Assembly (NCBI GenBank): GCA_009923785.1
Contig: RFSV01000015.1
Coordinates: 1 to 32,282 of the forward strand
Source: Acidimicrobiia bacterium
GTDB taxonomy: Bacteria; Actinomycetota; Acidimicrobiia; Acidimicrobiales; Ilumatobacteraceae
DNA length: 32,282 bases
Direction of reading: 5' to 3'
Part shown: in pieces, positions 15,532-23,160 of the stretch
Position numbering within the stretch: the first letter of the stretch is position 1
Layout: each line of letters opens with the position of its first letter
Translations under genes and position numbers: made by a program
The notes under the pieces: generated by a model
The model's input: the letters and a program-made list of their open reading frames with translations, nothing else
Told to the model about the DNA's origin: nothing
Database searches by the model: none

Positions 15532-15803
15532 TCGAGCGAGGGTGCCGACTTCTCGCGGAGAGCACCACGACCGATGAAATCGTCGATTGCCCCGACTTCA
15601 CAGTGGTGTCAGGTGACGGCGAGATCTACACGTTGTTTCACATCGTGCGAATCACCCACGACTGCACCGAGACCCACGACGCTTGGTCTCACCTAGCCAA
15701 CGTATGGCGTGCCGCCGACCACGCCATGGGTGTGGCTCGTATCACCGTCGTCGACCGGGTAATCGTCGATGCCTCGGTCACCATGGCACCACGGAAAACC
15801 TGA
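15528..15803 (+). CDS. Hypothetical 91-residue protein coupled to regulator C
   Basis: The ATG at 15528 overlaps the TGA of regulator C (ATGA), a typical translational-coupling arrangement. Codons end mainly in G or C as in neighbouring genes, which supports a real gene. The protein (MIERGCRLLAESTTTDEIVD, ending VTMAPRKT) is soluble-looking, with three cysteines and a hydrophobic strand GVARITVVDRVIVDASV near the C terminus. I recognise no domain. Its place suggests a partner or modulator of the LuxR-type regulator, but that is inference. It ends 26 bases before the tRNA, which is on the other strand. Confidence 0.5.
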   Translation: MIERGCRLLAESTTTDEIVDCPDFTVVSGDGEIYTLFHIVRITHDCTETHDAWSHLANVWRAADHAMGVARITVVDRVIVDASVTMAPRKT

Positions 15804-15829
15804 CCACGATCGCCATTCAGAGAATCGAC

Positions 15830-15907
15830 TGGTGGGCGTGGCGGGACTCGAACCCGAGGACCTCCACCGTGTCATGGTGGCGCTCTAACCAACTGAGCTA
15901 CACGCCC
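15830..15907 (-). tRNA. tRNA-Val (anticodon GAC), CCA encoded
   Basis: The minus strand gives acceptor GGGCGTG (15907-15901) pairing with CACGCCC (15840-15834), then discriminator A and an encoded CCA (15832-15830). The D stem is GCTC/GAGC. The anticodon stem CCACC/GGTGG closes a loop ATGACAC, so the anticodon is GAC (valine). The T arm is TCGGG-TTCGAGT-CCCGC: four good pairs plus a T-C mismatch at 49-65. The variable loop has six bases (AGGTCC) rather than the usual four or five. All other landmarks are normal. Confidence 0.9.
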
Positions 15908-15947
15908 GAAGACCGCCGAGCCTAGCCGCCGCCGGGCTCGACCCCAC

Positions 15948-17012
15948 TCAACGAAGTCGCATCGACACTTCGTTGGCCATGAGGCGACCGCGACGCGTCA
16001 GGACGACCCTCTCTCCAACCACTTCCAGCATCTCGTCCAGAAGCTCGAGATCAGTCGGGGCGAAGGCCTCGATCGGAACTCCCCCTCGGGTGCGCAAAGC
16101 CAGTTGGAGCCCTTCGATCCGACGAGTCTCGGCGTCGAGAACTTCTTCGGACGATTGAGGTGAGCGCCCGGTTTCGATCGCCTCGACATAACGGTCTGGG
16201 GTCCGAACATTCCACCATCGACGGCCGCGATCGTGCGAATGCGCCGCCGAACCAAAGCCGCGGTAGTCGCCTTGGTTCCAATAGACGCGGTTGTGTCGGC
16301 TCTCGTGACCCGGTCGAGCCCAGTTCGACACTTCGTAGTTGAGAAGTCCGGCGGTGGTCAACAGATCATCGGCAACCTCGTACATCTCGGCTTGTCGGTC
16401 GTCGTCGGGATGGTTGTCAGGTCGATCGGCGAGAGGAGTTCCAGCTTCCACGGTGAGTCCATAGGCCGAAACGTGGGGTGGATCGAGGGCCACCACCGAG
16501 CGAACCGTGCGCTCCCAATCCTCGACGGTCTCACCATGCGCGCCATAGATCACGTCGAGATTGAAAGACAGGCCGATTCCACGTGCAGCGTCGACACCGC
16601 GTCGCACGTTGTCGGGATCATGAGTACGTCCGAGCGATGCCAACACATGGCCCTGCATCGACTGCACACCAAAACTGATTCGGTTCACTCCGCGGTCGGC
16701 GAACACGCGGAACATTTCGAGCGATACATCGTCCGGATTGCACTCGACTGTGACTTCGGCCCCCGAGGTTCGAGGGATCACGTCGAGAATCGACATCAAG
16801 AGTTCGGGGGCGAGTCGACTCGGCGTCCCACCGCCGAAGAAGACGGTGTCGGCCGACTTCATCCCCGTCTCGATCTCACGACGCACCTCGGCGCGCACCG
16901 CCTCCACGTAGCGAACCATCAAGTGATCGCGATCGGTGAAGGTCGCAAACGCGCAATAGTCGCAACGGTGCCGACAGAACGGCACGTGCACGTATACGCC
17001 GAAATCGGTCAT
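15948..17012 (-). CDS. hemW: HemW-like radical SAM protein (heme chaperone)
   Basis: A 354-residue protein of the coproporphyrinogen-oxidase-like radical SAM family. The 4Fe-4S motif is C13-xxx-C17-xx-C20 in PFCRHRCDYCAF, preceded by VYVHVPF. FFGGGTPSRL, VTVECNPDD, RISFGVQSMQ and NLDVIYGAHGET are the SAM-binding and barrel motifs. HNRVYWNQGDYRGFGSAAHS holds the HNxxYW motif typical of HemW rather than HemN. HemW binds heme and is thought to insert it into respiratory enzymes. It overlaps the stop of the bldD-like gene by 4 bases, so the two are cotranscribed. The C-terminal winged domain is present and the length is normal. Confidence 0.94.
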   Translation of the reverse strand: MTDFGVYVHVPFCRHRCDYCAFATFTDRDHLMVRYVEAVRAEVRREIETGMKSADTVFFGGGTPSRLAPELLMSILDVIPRTSGAEVTVECNPDDVSLEMFRVFADRGVNRISFGVQSMQGHVLASLGRTHDPDNVRRGVDAARGIGLSFNLDVIYGAHGETVEDWERTVRSVVALDPPHVSAYGLTVEAGTPLADRPDNHPDDDRQAEMYEVADDLLTTAGLLNYEVSNWARPGHESRHNRVYWNQGDYRGFGSAAHSHDRGRRWWNVRTPDRYVEAIETGRSPQSSEEVLDAETRRIEGLQLALRTRGGVPIEAFAPTDLELLDEMLEVVGERVVLTRRGRLMANEVSMRLR

Positions 17013-17557
17013 CGAGCCGGTCGATAGAGCAATTCGAGCGCATCCAGGCGGGCGGTGACGTCCTCGAGGGGAACGTCGAGCATTGCGGCAATGGCGCGGA
17101 CGTCATGCGCACGAATAGTGAGGACTTTGCCGTTGAAGTCGCCGCGCTGGAGTTGGATCATCGCCAAGAATCTCGTCAGCATCTCGGCGCTGGGTCCGGT
17201 CATCTCCGACAGGCGCACCAGATCGATGGCCAGTTTGCGCGAACGACTGGACACCGAATCGGGGTCGAGACCGGGGTCGGATTCCTCGAACGGCAGGAGT
17301 TGTGCCACCGGAACCGAGTACACATCCGCCAAACGTTGAAGACGGGGCAACGAGATCGCTCGCTCGCCTCGTTCGTAGGCGCCGACGACCGATGCCTTGA
17401 ACTCTCCCTTCGACACTTCGTCAACTTCGTGCAGAGACAATTTCTTCTGCCGGCGAATCGCCCGTAGGCGCTCTCCCACTCGACGGCTGTAGTCGACATC
17501 GGCCGGATCGATCGATTCGTCACCCTTGGTGTTCGACATACGGGGGGAACGCGCCAT
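17009..17557 (-). CDS. BldD-like transcriptional regulator (XRE HTH, putative c-di-GMP-binding C-terminal domain)
   Basis: A 182-residue protein from ATG 17557. Residues 26-90 form an XRE helix-turn-helix (GERLRAIRRQKKLSLHEVDEVS, then SVVGAYERGERAISLPRLQRLADVYSVPVAQLLP), which follows Streptomyces BldD closely, including the AYERGER helix. The C-terminal domain contains RGD (138-140), eight residues, then RAHD (149-152). BldD binds cyclic di-GMP through RGD-X8-RQDD; here both Arg and both Asp are kept while the middle two residues differ. In Streptomyces BldD is the master repressor of development. Here the gene overlaps hemW by 4 bases. The start is chosen because TAGAGT lies seven bases upstream, giving a leaderless mRNA. 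Confidence 0.85.
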   Translation of the reverse strand: MARSPRMSNTKGDESIDPADVDYSRRVGERLRAIRRQKKLSLHEVDEVSKGEFKASVVGAYERGERAISLPRLQRLADVYSVPVAQLLPFEESDPGLDPDSVSSRSRKLAIDLVRLSEMTGPSAEMLTRFLAMIQLQRGDFNGKVLTIRAHDVRAIAAMLDVPLEDVTARLDALELLYRPAR

Positions 17558-17564
17558 CGTCAAG

Positions 17565-17570
17565 ACTCTA
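17565..17570 (-). promoter_or_regulatory. -10 box of a leaderless promoter for the bldD-like gene
   Basis: Read on the minus strand, TAGAGT is followed by seven bases and the ATG at 17557. It sits in the 38-base gap after rsmE, so bldD-hemW can be expressed apart from the upstream hrcA-dnaJ-rsmE genes. No -35 match is clear. Confidence 0.45.
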
Positions 17571-17595
17571 CGGCGACCATCACCACTCTCCGTGG

Positions 17596-18267
17596 TCAGC
17601 GATGGCGATCGACAAGGAGGGCACCAGCCACGACTGCAGCGGTTTCGGTGCGCAGAATCCCCCCGGGCAAAGAGACTGTCGGGCGACCGTCGAGTTCGGA
17701 ATCCGTGAATCCGCCTTCGGGACCGACAGCGACGGCCACCACCGAAGTATCGAGTTCCGCACCCCCTGGTTCGGCCAACGACACGTGTCCGACGAGTGAC
17801 ACGGCTGAGGCCAACGACGACTGAAGGTCATCCACGCGAGGAAGTACGACCTGTCGGCTCTGCATCGCCGCCTCACGCGCTACCTTGCGCAGACGCTCCA
17901 CGTTTCGTCGCGCTTTGTCGGGATCCCATTTCACCACCGAGCGTTCGGCAACGAACGGCACGATCCGAGACACTCCCAGTTCGGTGAGTTTCTGCACGAC
18001 GATCTCGGGTTTGTCGCCTTTTCCCAAAGCGAACAGAACCGTGACGTCGACATCCGAATTCTCGGACTCGACGGTCCCGTCGGCGGTCAGCGAATTTGCT
18101 TCGAAGCGGCACGTGCGCCAGTTCCCCCGGCCGTCACTCGCCGTGACCCGTTCTCCATCTCGCAAGCGGAGCACACGAGCGAGATGATGCACATCATCAT
18201 CGAGCAACTTCGGGGCGTCGAGATCGTCGACGAACACATGAGCAGCCGAGGACCGGCGCTCGATCAT
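17596..18267 (-). CDS. rsmE: 16S rRNA (uracil-1498-N3)-methyltransferase RsmE
   Basis: A 223-residue SPOUT methyltransferase that methylates U1498 of 16S rRNA using SAM. The N-terminal PUA-like part shows [40 protein letters not shown]. The knotted C-terminal domain shows [52 protein letters not shown] and [20 protein letters not shown], which carry the SAM-binding trefoil loops. Length is a little shorter than the E. coli enzyme but complete. Its start overlaps the dnaJ stop by 4 bases, the usual actinobacterial hrcA-dnaJ-rsmE arrangement. Confidence 0.95.
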   Translation of the reverse strand: MIERRSSAAHVFVDDLDAPKLLDDDVHHLARVLRLRDGERVTASDGRGNWRTCRFEANSLTADGTVESENSDVDVTVLFALGKGDKPEIVVQKLTELGVSRIVPFVAERSVVKWDPDKARRNVERLRKVAREAAMQSRQVVLPRVDDLQSSLASAVSLVGHVSLAEPGGAELDTSVVAVAVGPEGGFTDSELDGRPTVSLPGGILRTETAAVVAGALLVDRHR

Positions 18268-19379
18268 GAGAACGCCGACTTGATGCGTGAGAAGAACCCC
18301 TGCTCCTCGGGGGCCACCTCGTCGCCGTTCATCTCGGCCAACTGCCGTAGGAGCACTTTTTCCTCGTCACCCAGCGACGTTGGAACCGCAACGTTCACCG
18401 CGATGCGCAGATCTCCTCGACCGCGTCCTTGAAGCCTTGGTACACCGCGACGGGGCAAGGTGAAGACACGGCCCGATTGGGTGCCCGGCGGCACGACGAG
18501 GGTCTCGTTGCCGTCGAGAGTTTCGATGTCGAGCGACACGCCAAGGCAGGCCTGGGGGTACGAGACGTCGATCTCGGAGACCAGGTCGCTTCCATCACGT
18601 TCGAACGTCTCGTGAGGCGCAACCCGCAGATGCACGTATAGATCTCCGGCGGCTCCACCCCGAGGGCCAGTGGCGCCACGTCCGGTCAGTCGCAACGTCG
18701 AGCCGGTGTCGACACCTGCCGGCACGTCGACTTGGTACGTCTTGTCGGTGACGACACGACCTTCACCCGAGCAGGAGGCGCACGGTGTGGCGATCACTTG
18801 ACCGAATCCTCGACACCGTTGACAGGCCTGGGTGCTGATCATCTGCCCGAGAAGACTCTGCCTCACGCGCTGAACCTGACCCGTTCCGCTGCAGTCGACG
18901 CACGTGACCGGCTCGGTGCCCTGTCCGGCTCCGCTGCCATCACAGTCGTCGCAGGCCACAGCCGTTCGCACCGTGACCGGCAGAGTCGCTCCGAACACCG
19001 CTTGCTCGAAGGCGATGTCGGCGACCACTTCGAGGTCCTGACCCCGCGGTGGGCCACTCGGGCCGCGTGAACCGCCGAAGGGACTCCCGCCGAAGAAGGC
19101 GTCGAATATGTCGCCGAGCCCACCTCCGCCACCGAAGAAATCGCCTGTGCCACCTGCACCACCGACACCGGCCTCACCGAAACGGTCGTAACGAGCGCGA
19201 GCGTCAGGATCGGATAGGACTTCGTACGCTTGAGCGACCTGCTTGAACCTCTCCTCGGCTTCGCTGTCTCCCGGATTGGCGTCGGGGTGAAGTCGCCGCG
19301 CCAACGTTCGGTAGGCCTTTTTGATCTCGTCCGCCGACGAGTCGCGCGACACTCCGAGAATCTCGTAGTAGTCAGCCAT
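18264..19379 (-). CDS. dnaJ: Chaperone DnaJ
   Basis: A 371-residue full-length type I J-protein that stimulates the ATPase of DnaK and delivers substrates. The J domain (1-70) has the HPD tripeptide in [12 protein letters not shown] Gly/Phe-rich linker follows (about 72-115). The zinc region carries four CxxCxGxG repeats ([32 protein letters not shown]), and the C-terminal substrate-binding domains follow. It starts three bases after hrcA and overlaps rsmE by 4 bases. Being next to hrcA, it corresponds to the dnaJ2 type of other actinobacteria; no grpE or dnaK is in the window. Confidence 0.97.
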   Translation of the reverse strand: MADYYEILGVSRDSSADEIKKAYRTLARRLHPDANPGDSEAEERFKQVAQAYEVLSDPDARARYDRFGEAGVGGAGGTGDFFGGGGGLGDIFDAFFGGSPFGGSRGPSGPPRGQDLEVVADIAFEQAVFGATLPVTVRTAVACDDCDGSGAGQGTEPVTCVDCSGTGQVQRVRQSLLGQMISTQACQRCRGFGQVIATPCASCSGEGRVVTDKTYQVDVPAGVDTGSTLRLTGRGATGPRGGAAGDLYVHLRVAPHETFERDGSDLVSEIDVSYPQACLGVSLDIETLDGNETLVVPPGTQSGRVFTLPRRGVPRLQGRGRGDLRIAVNVAVPTSLGDEEKVLLRQLAEMNGDEVAPEEQGFFSRIKSAFS

Positions 19380-19382
19380 GGT

Positions 19383-20375
19383 TCAGCCTTCGCCGAGTCG
19401 ACGCCCGAGCCGATCGGAGACGACCTCCACGGTGGCCAGCGCCTGCGGATAGTCCATACGGGTGGGACCGAGGACTCCGACGGTCCCCATCGACTGTCCG
19501 TCGACGACGACCGGTGCCACGACCACCGAGCAGTTGGCCAGCGGTTCGACACCGTGCTCGGCTCCGATGGCGACACTCAGGCCACGATCGAGAACGTCCT
19601 GCACGAGAGTGACCACCAAGAATTGCTGCTCGAGAGTGTGAAGCACCTGACGCACCACGTCGACCGCGTCGAACGCCGCTGCCATCGACGATACGCCGCC
19701 GAGAAAGACCGGATCGTCAGGGCCCTTCGTCCGCAACGCCTCGAGTGCAGAACGGCACAATTCGTCCACGGACGCGTCACCCGTCGACGGTGATTGCACT
19801 TCGAGCAATTGCCGACCGACTGCTGCCCCCTGTAGAGCAGCGCTAGCAGCCAACAATGTCGATTCGAGGACGTCGTCGAACGTCTCGATCTGTTGACTCT
19901 CGACCTGGCCGTTCGACAAGACGGCAACGGCCAAAGTCGCGCGCGGCGACAACGACACAAGCTGAACGGATTTGACGGCCGCTCGTTCGACGGTGGGTCC
20001 TAGTACGACCGAGGCGTAGTTCGTGAGTCCGGCGACGAGCTGAGAAGTTCGAGCGAGCAATTCCTCCAAACGACCATGGGCACCGTCGAAGAACTCGCGA
20101 ACTTGGCCGACTTTCACATCGTCGAGTCGACCGGGCTGAGTGAGGTGATCGACGAAAAATCGATAGCCCTTGTCGGTGGGCACTCGCCCAGCCGACGTGT
20201 GGGGCTGAGCCAGATACCCCTCTTGCTCGAGTACCGCCATCTCGTTGCGGACGGTGGCCGACGACACGTGAACCTCGTGGGCCTGAGAGATGTGAGTCGA
20301 ACCCACGGGCTGCCCCGTGCCGATGTACTCCTGCACGACTGCTCGCAGGATCGCGGTCTTGCGTTCGTCCAGCAT
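19383..20375 (-). CDS. hrcA: Heat-inducible transcription repressor HrcA
   Basis: A 330-residue repressor of heat-shock genes. The N-terminal winged helix (MLDERKTAILRAVVQEYIGTGQPVGSTHISQ, then VSSATVRNEMAVLEQEGYLAQPHTSAGRVPTDKGYRFFVD) is the HrcA hallmark that binds CIRCE operators. The rest is the GAF-like dimerisation/effector domain, ending TVGVLGPTRMDYPQALATVEVVSDRLGRRL. It is followed three bases later by dnaJ. TAGACT (20391-20386 on the minus strand) lies ten bases before the ATG, a possible -10 box giving an almost leaderless mRNA. I see no CIRCE palindrome in the 30-base upstream gap. Confidence 0.97.
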   Translation of the reverse strand: MLDERKTAILRAVVQEYIGTGQPVGSTHISQAHEVHVSSATVRNEMAVLEQEGYLAQPHTSAGRVPTDKGYRFFVDHLTQPGRLDDVKVGQVREFFDGAHGRLEELLARTSQLVAGLTNYASVVLGPTVERAAVKSVQLVSLSPRATLAVAVLSNGQVESQQIETFDDVLESTLLAASAALQGAAVGRQLLEVQSPSTGDASVDELCRSALEALRTKGPDDPVFLGGVSSMAAAFDAVDVVRQVLHTLEQQFLVVTLVQDVLDRGLSVAIGAEHGVEPLANCSVVVAPVVVDGQSMGTVGVLGPTRMDYPQALATVEVVSDRLGRRLGEG

Positions 20376-20385
20376 TGCGACGCCG

Positions 20386-20391
20386 AGTCTA
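20386..20391 (-). promoter_or_regulatory. Candidate -10 box of hrcA
   Basis: TAGACT on the minus strand lies ten bases before the hrcA ATG, within the 30-base gap after the photolyase gene. It would start transcription two to four bases before the start codon. The match is short, so this is a weak call. Confidence 0.3.
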
Positions 20392-20405
20392 CTCTCCCCG
20401 CCTCG

Positions 20406-21773
20406 TCAGCCTCCGGTGACCGCCTTGTACCGGGCCAGCGCTTCCTCTCGTTCGACCGCGTGGTCGACGATTGGCGGCACGTACCCGAGAGGCACTCCCC
20501 CGCCCTTCGACCACGGCGCATGGATCTGCGAGGTCGCCAAGTCGGCCAACTCGGGAACGAAACGCCTCACATAGTCTCCGGTCGGATCCCACCGCTCACC
20601 TTGCGCGACCGGGTTGAACACGCGGAAGTAGGGCGCGGCATCGGTTCCCGTTCCTGCCGTCCATTGCCAACCGTGAGAATTGCTCGCCACGTCACCGTCA
20701 GCGAGATGGCGCATGAAGTGACGGGCTCCCCATTGCCATGGGAGATGCAGATCCTTCACGAGAAAGCTGGCCACGATCATGCGCACCCGGTTGTGCATCC
20801 AACCAGTCGCGAGCAACTCGCGCATTCCGGCATCGACGATCGGATACCCGGTCCGACCCTCGCACCACGCACGGAACCGCTCGACGGCAACTGGACCCTC
20901 GTCGTGGACGATGGCATCCATCTTTCGGTTGAGGTTCTGCCACGTGGTGTCCGGGCGATGGAAAAGCACGTCCCCGTAGAACTCACGCCAAGCGATCTCG
21001 CTCCGAAAAACCTGGTGCGCCTTCGAATCGTCCAGTTCGAGAAGGAGTTGGCGAGGATGAACGAGCCCCCAGCGCAACGCGGTCGACATGCGACTGGTTC
21101 CGGCCACTGAAGGGTCGTTTCGACGATCGTCGTAACCGTCGAGCCCCTCGATCCCACGATCTCGGAACTCCTCCCACTGATTCCACGCTCCCGTTTCGGT
21201 GAACGGAGGTAATACGACGTCGATATCTGGACGCGTGGGACGGCCGGCGCATGTGATCGTGGGCGCACCCAGCCAGTTCGGCGTTCTAGGCGCTTCGACT
21301 GGCGACGACCATCCCGCCGACAGCCACCGCTTCGAGAACGGAGTGAAGACGGCATACGGGGTGCCGTCGTCCTTGCGGACGGTTCCTGGATCGACGGCGT
21401 AGGGCGAGCCCTCGAATACGAGTCGCCGACCCGCGGCCTCCAGCCGTTCAGCCACCGCACGGTCGCGTCGCGCTCCGTACGGTGCGAAGTCGCGCGCCGT
21501 GACGACCGCATCGATTCCGAATTCGTCGCAGAACGACGGGATCACCTCGACCGGATCTCCGTATCGATAGAGAAGTGCTCGTCCCATCGAATCATCGAGA
21601 GCATTCAATGCATCGCACATGAACGTCAGGCGCGACAGTCCGGATCGATCGAACAGATTCGGATCGACCACGAAGAGCGGAACGACTTCGTCGTAGTCGG
21701 CCAACGCGCGGACCAGAGCCGGGTTGTCGTTGAGGCGCAGGTCCCTCCGGAACCACATGATCGCTCGACTCAT
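20406..21773 (-). CDS. phr: Deoxyribodipyrimidine photo-lyase (cryptochrome/photolyase family)
   Basis: A 455-residue flavoprotein that repairs UV-induced pyrimidine dimers with blue light. Residues 1-130 form the antenna-chromophore domain (MWFRRDLRLNDNPAL, then VVPLFVVDPNLF). The FAD-binding helical domain shows SEIAWREFYGDVLFHRPD, GRTGYPIVDAGMRELLATGWMHNRVRMIVASFLVKDL and WQWTAGTGTDAAPYFRVFNP, with the tryptophans expected for electron transfer. The pattern fits class I CPD photolyases. It sits 12 bases after the hisD-like gene and 30 bases before hrcA, an unusual neighbour for a chaperone operon. Confidence 0.95.
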   Translation of the reverse strand: MSRAIMWFRRDLRLNDNPALVRALADYDEVVPLFVVDPNLFDRSGLSRLTFMCDALNALDDSMGRALLYRYGDPVEVIPSFCDEFGIDAVVTARDFAPYGARRDRAVAERLEAAGRRLVFEGSPYAVDPGTVRKDDGTPYAVFTPFSKRWLSAGWSSPVEAPRTPNWLGAPTITCAGRPTRPDIDVVLPPFTETGAWNQWEEFRDRGIEGLDGYDDRRNDPSVAGTSRMSTALRWGLVHPRQLLLELDDSKAHQVFRSEIAWREFYGDVLFHRPDTTWQNLNRKMDAIVHDEGPVAVERFRAWCEGRTGYPIVDAGMRELLATGWMHNRVRMIVASFLVKDLHLPWQWGARHFMRHLADGDVASNSHGWQWTAGTGTDAAPYFRVFNPVAQGERWDPTGDYVRRFVPELADLATSQIHAPWSKGGGVPLGYVPPIVDHAVEREEALARYKAVTGG

Positions 21774-21785
21774 ACGTCGAGTGTG

Positions 21786-23138
21786 TCAGTTCGGGCGCGG
21801 ATCAGAGAGATCGGGGTAGCGGATTCGCAGGGCATTTCCATGAGCGGAAAAACCCTCGACGTCGGAGAGCGTCATGATGGTCGGCGCCAGACGTCTCAGT
21901 GCCTCGGAGGAGGCGCGGGCCACTGCCGTTCGCTTCAAGAAGGCATCGACGGTCACGCCGCTCGTCACTCGTGCAGTGCCGTTGGTGGGAAGCGAGGCCG
22001 GGCAGCCGATCACGAAATTGGCGGCCGAGAACGGCGTGTCCTGGCCGACCAGTATCTCTCCGGCATGCACCAGCCCGTTGAGAACTCTGGCTTCGTCCGA
22101 TTCACGAACCGCGAGCTGCAAGTGTTCGGGAGCGAACAGGTTCGCTACGTCCACCGCAACTTCCAGATCGTCGACCAGAACCCCACCACCGTTTTCTCCG
22201 AGCGATACCGCGGCCGCTCGAGCGCGTTCGGCGGGAAGAATCGCGATCTGAGTCGCGAGTTCCGCATCGACGGCCTCGAGCAACGGAACACTTGTCGTCA
22301 CGAGAAGTGTGCAACTGTCGGTTCCGTGTTCGGCTTCGATCAGCAGGTCGGCGGCCAGACGACGGGGATCGGCCGAATCATCGGCGATCACCAAGCTCTC
22401 GGTGGGGCCGAGGGCCATCTGCGTGGCCGTTCCGTAGCGCTGCACTTCGAGTTGGGCAACGGTCACGGGCCACGAACCGGGACCCAAGATCTTCACGACT
22501 CGAGGGATCGTGTCGGTTCCGAATGCGAGAGCGGCAATGCCGGCCGGTCCATTCACTCGGTACACGTTCTCGAGTCCGAGTTCGTCGGCCACGGCCAGTA
22601 CGACGGCGTCGACAGCGCCACCTGCTCCTGGCTTGGGCGGAACCACCACGTGAACTTCGGGGACTCCCGCCACCACGGCCGGACCGCCCAACTGGGCCAG
22701 AACACTCGGATAGCTGGCCTTTCCGCTCGGACAGAAGAGACCAGCCGACGCGATGGGCGTCACCTTCTCACCGACCACGAGCCCAGGTTCGCTCTCGAAA
22801 CTCCAGTCGGCGATTCGCTCACGGAGGGCTTCGTTGAAACGGCGCACATGGTCGACCATGTCGCGAATGGCGAGTCGAACGGAATCGTCGACTTGGGTGC
22901 TCGCGCGTTCGCGCTCTTCTCGCGTGACTCGCAAGCCGGCGGGATCGATCTCCACCCCGTCGAAGGTGGCTAGCGCCTCGCACACTGCGAGGTCACCACG
23001 TTCTCGCACATCGGCGACGAGACCCGAGATCTGCTCGCGGAGTTGTGGCGACACCGCATGGTTCACATCGCGATCGAGTAGGTCTCGACGGGTCTCCGCA
23101 TCGAGTTCCGACCACTTCAGGCGACGAAGAACGCTCAC
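21786..23138 (-). CDS. Histidinol dehydrogenase homologue with altered metal and substrate residues
   Basis: A 450-residue protein with the full histidinol dehydrogenase fold. The catalytic pair E338-H339 is present in LFAPEHLQ, as are H271 in EAEHG and H433 in GFSAHGNA. Against true HisD, the zinc-ligand Gln is Glu268, the zinc-ligand Asp is Asn374 (SAANFVIG for LGDYxAG), the substrate-binding His of SNHVLPT is Ala381 (CPASLPT), and GPGNxYV is GPGSWPV. No other his gene is adjacent. It may be a HisD-family dehydrogenase for another amino alcohol or diol, although a divergent true HisD cannot be excluded. The GTG start has TAACGT exactly six bases upstream, so it probably has its own leaderless promoter after the MFS gene. 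Confidence 0.8.
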   Translation of the reverse strand: MSVLRRLKWSELDAETRRDLLDRDVNHAVSPQLREQISGLVADVRERGDLAVCEALATFDGVEIDPAGLRVTREERERASTQVDDSVRLAIRDMVDHVRRFNEALRERIADWSFESEPGLVVGEKVTPIASAGLFCPSGKASYPSVLAQLGGPAVVAGVPEVHVVVPPKPGAGGAVDAVVLAVADELGLENVYRVNGPAGIAALAFGTDTIPRVVKILGPGSWPVTVAQLEVQRYGTATQMALGPTESLVIADDSADPRRLAADLLIEAEHGTDSCTLLVTTSVPLLEAVDAELATQIAILPAERARAAAVSLGENGGGVLVDDLEVAVDVANLFAPEHLQLAVRESDEARVLNGLVHAGEILVGQDTPFSAANFVIGCPASLPTNGTARVTSGVTVDAFLKRTAVARASSEALRRLAPTIMTLSDVEGFSAHGNALRIRYPDLSDPRPN

Positions 23139-23144
23139 GGTCTC

Positions 23145-23150
23145 ACGTTA
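23145..23150 (-). promoter_or_regulatory. -10 box of a leaderless promoter for the hisD-like gene
   Basis: On the minus strand TAACGT is followed by six bases and the GTG at 23138, inside the 22-base gap after the MFS gene. There is no Shine-Dalgarno. It would let the hisD-like gene and photolyase be expressed separately from lepA. Confidence 0.5.
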
Positions 23151-23160
23151 TCGGCGACGA

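Noticed and set aside
15908-15947. GAGCC/GGCTC inverted repeat between hemW end and tRNA
   Set aside because: Short stem with a long loop and no T run; too weak to call a terminator.
17582-17596. ACCAC/GTGGT hairpin at the end of rsmE, considered as terminator or BldD operator
   Set aside because: The stem is only 5 bp with no U tract, and the BldD half-site match is not in a proper spaced palindrome.
20376-20405. Possible CIRCE operator before hrcA
   Set aside because: The gap is only 30 bases and does not contain the TTAGCACTC/GAGTGCTAA halves.
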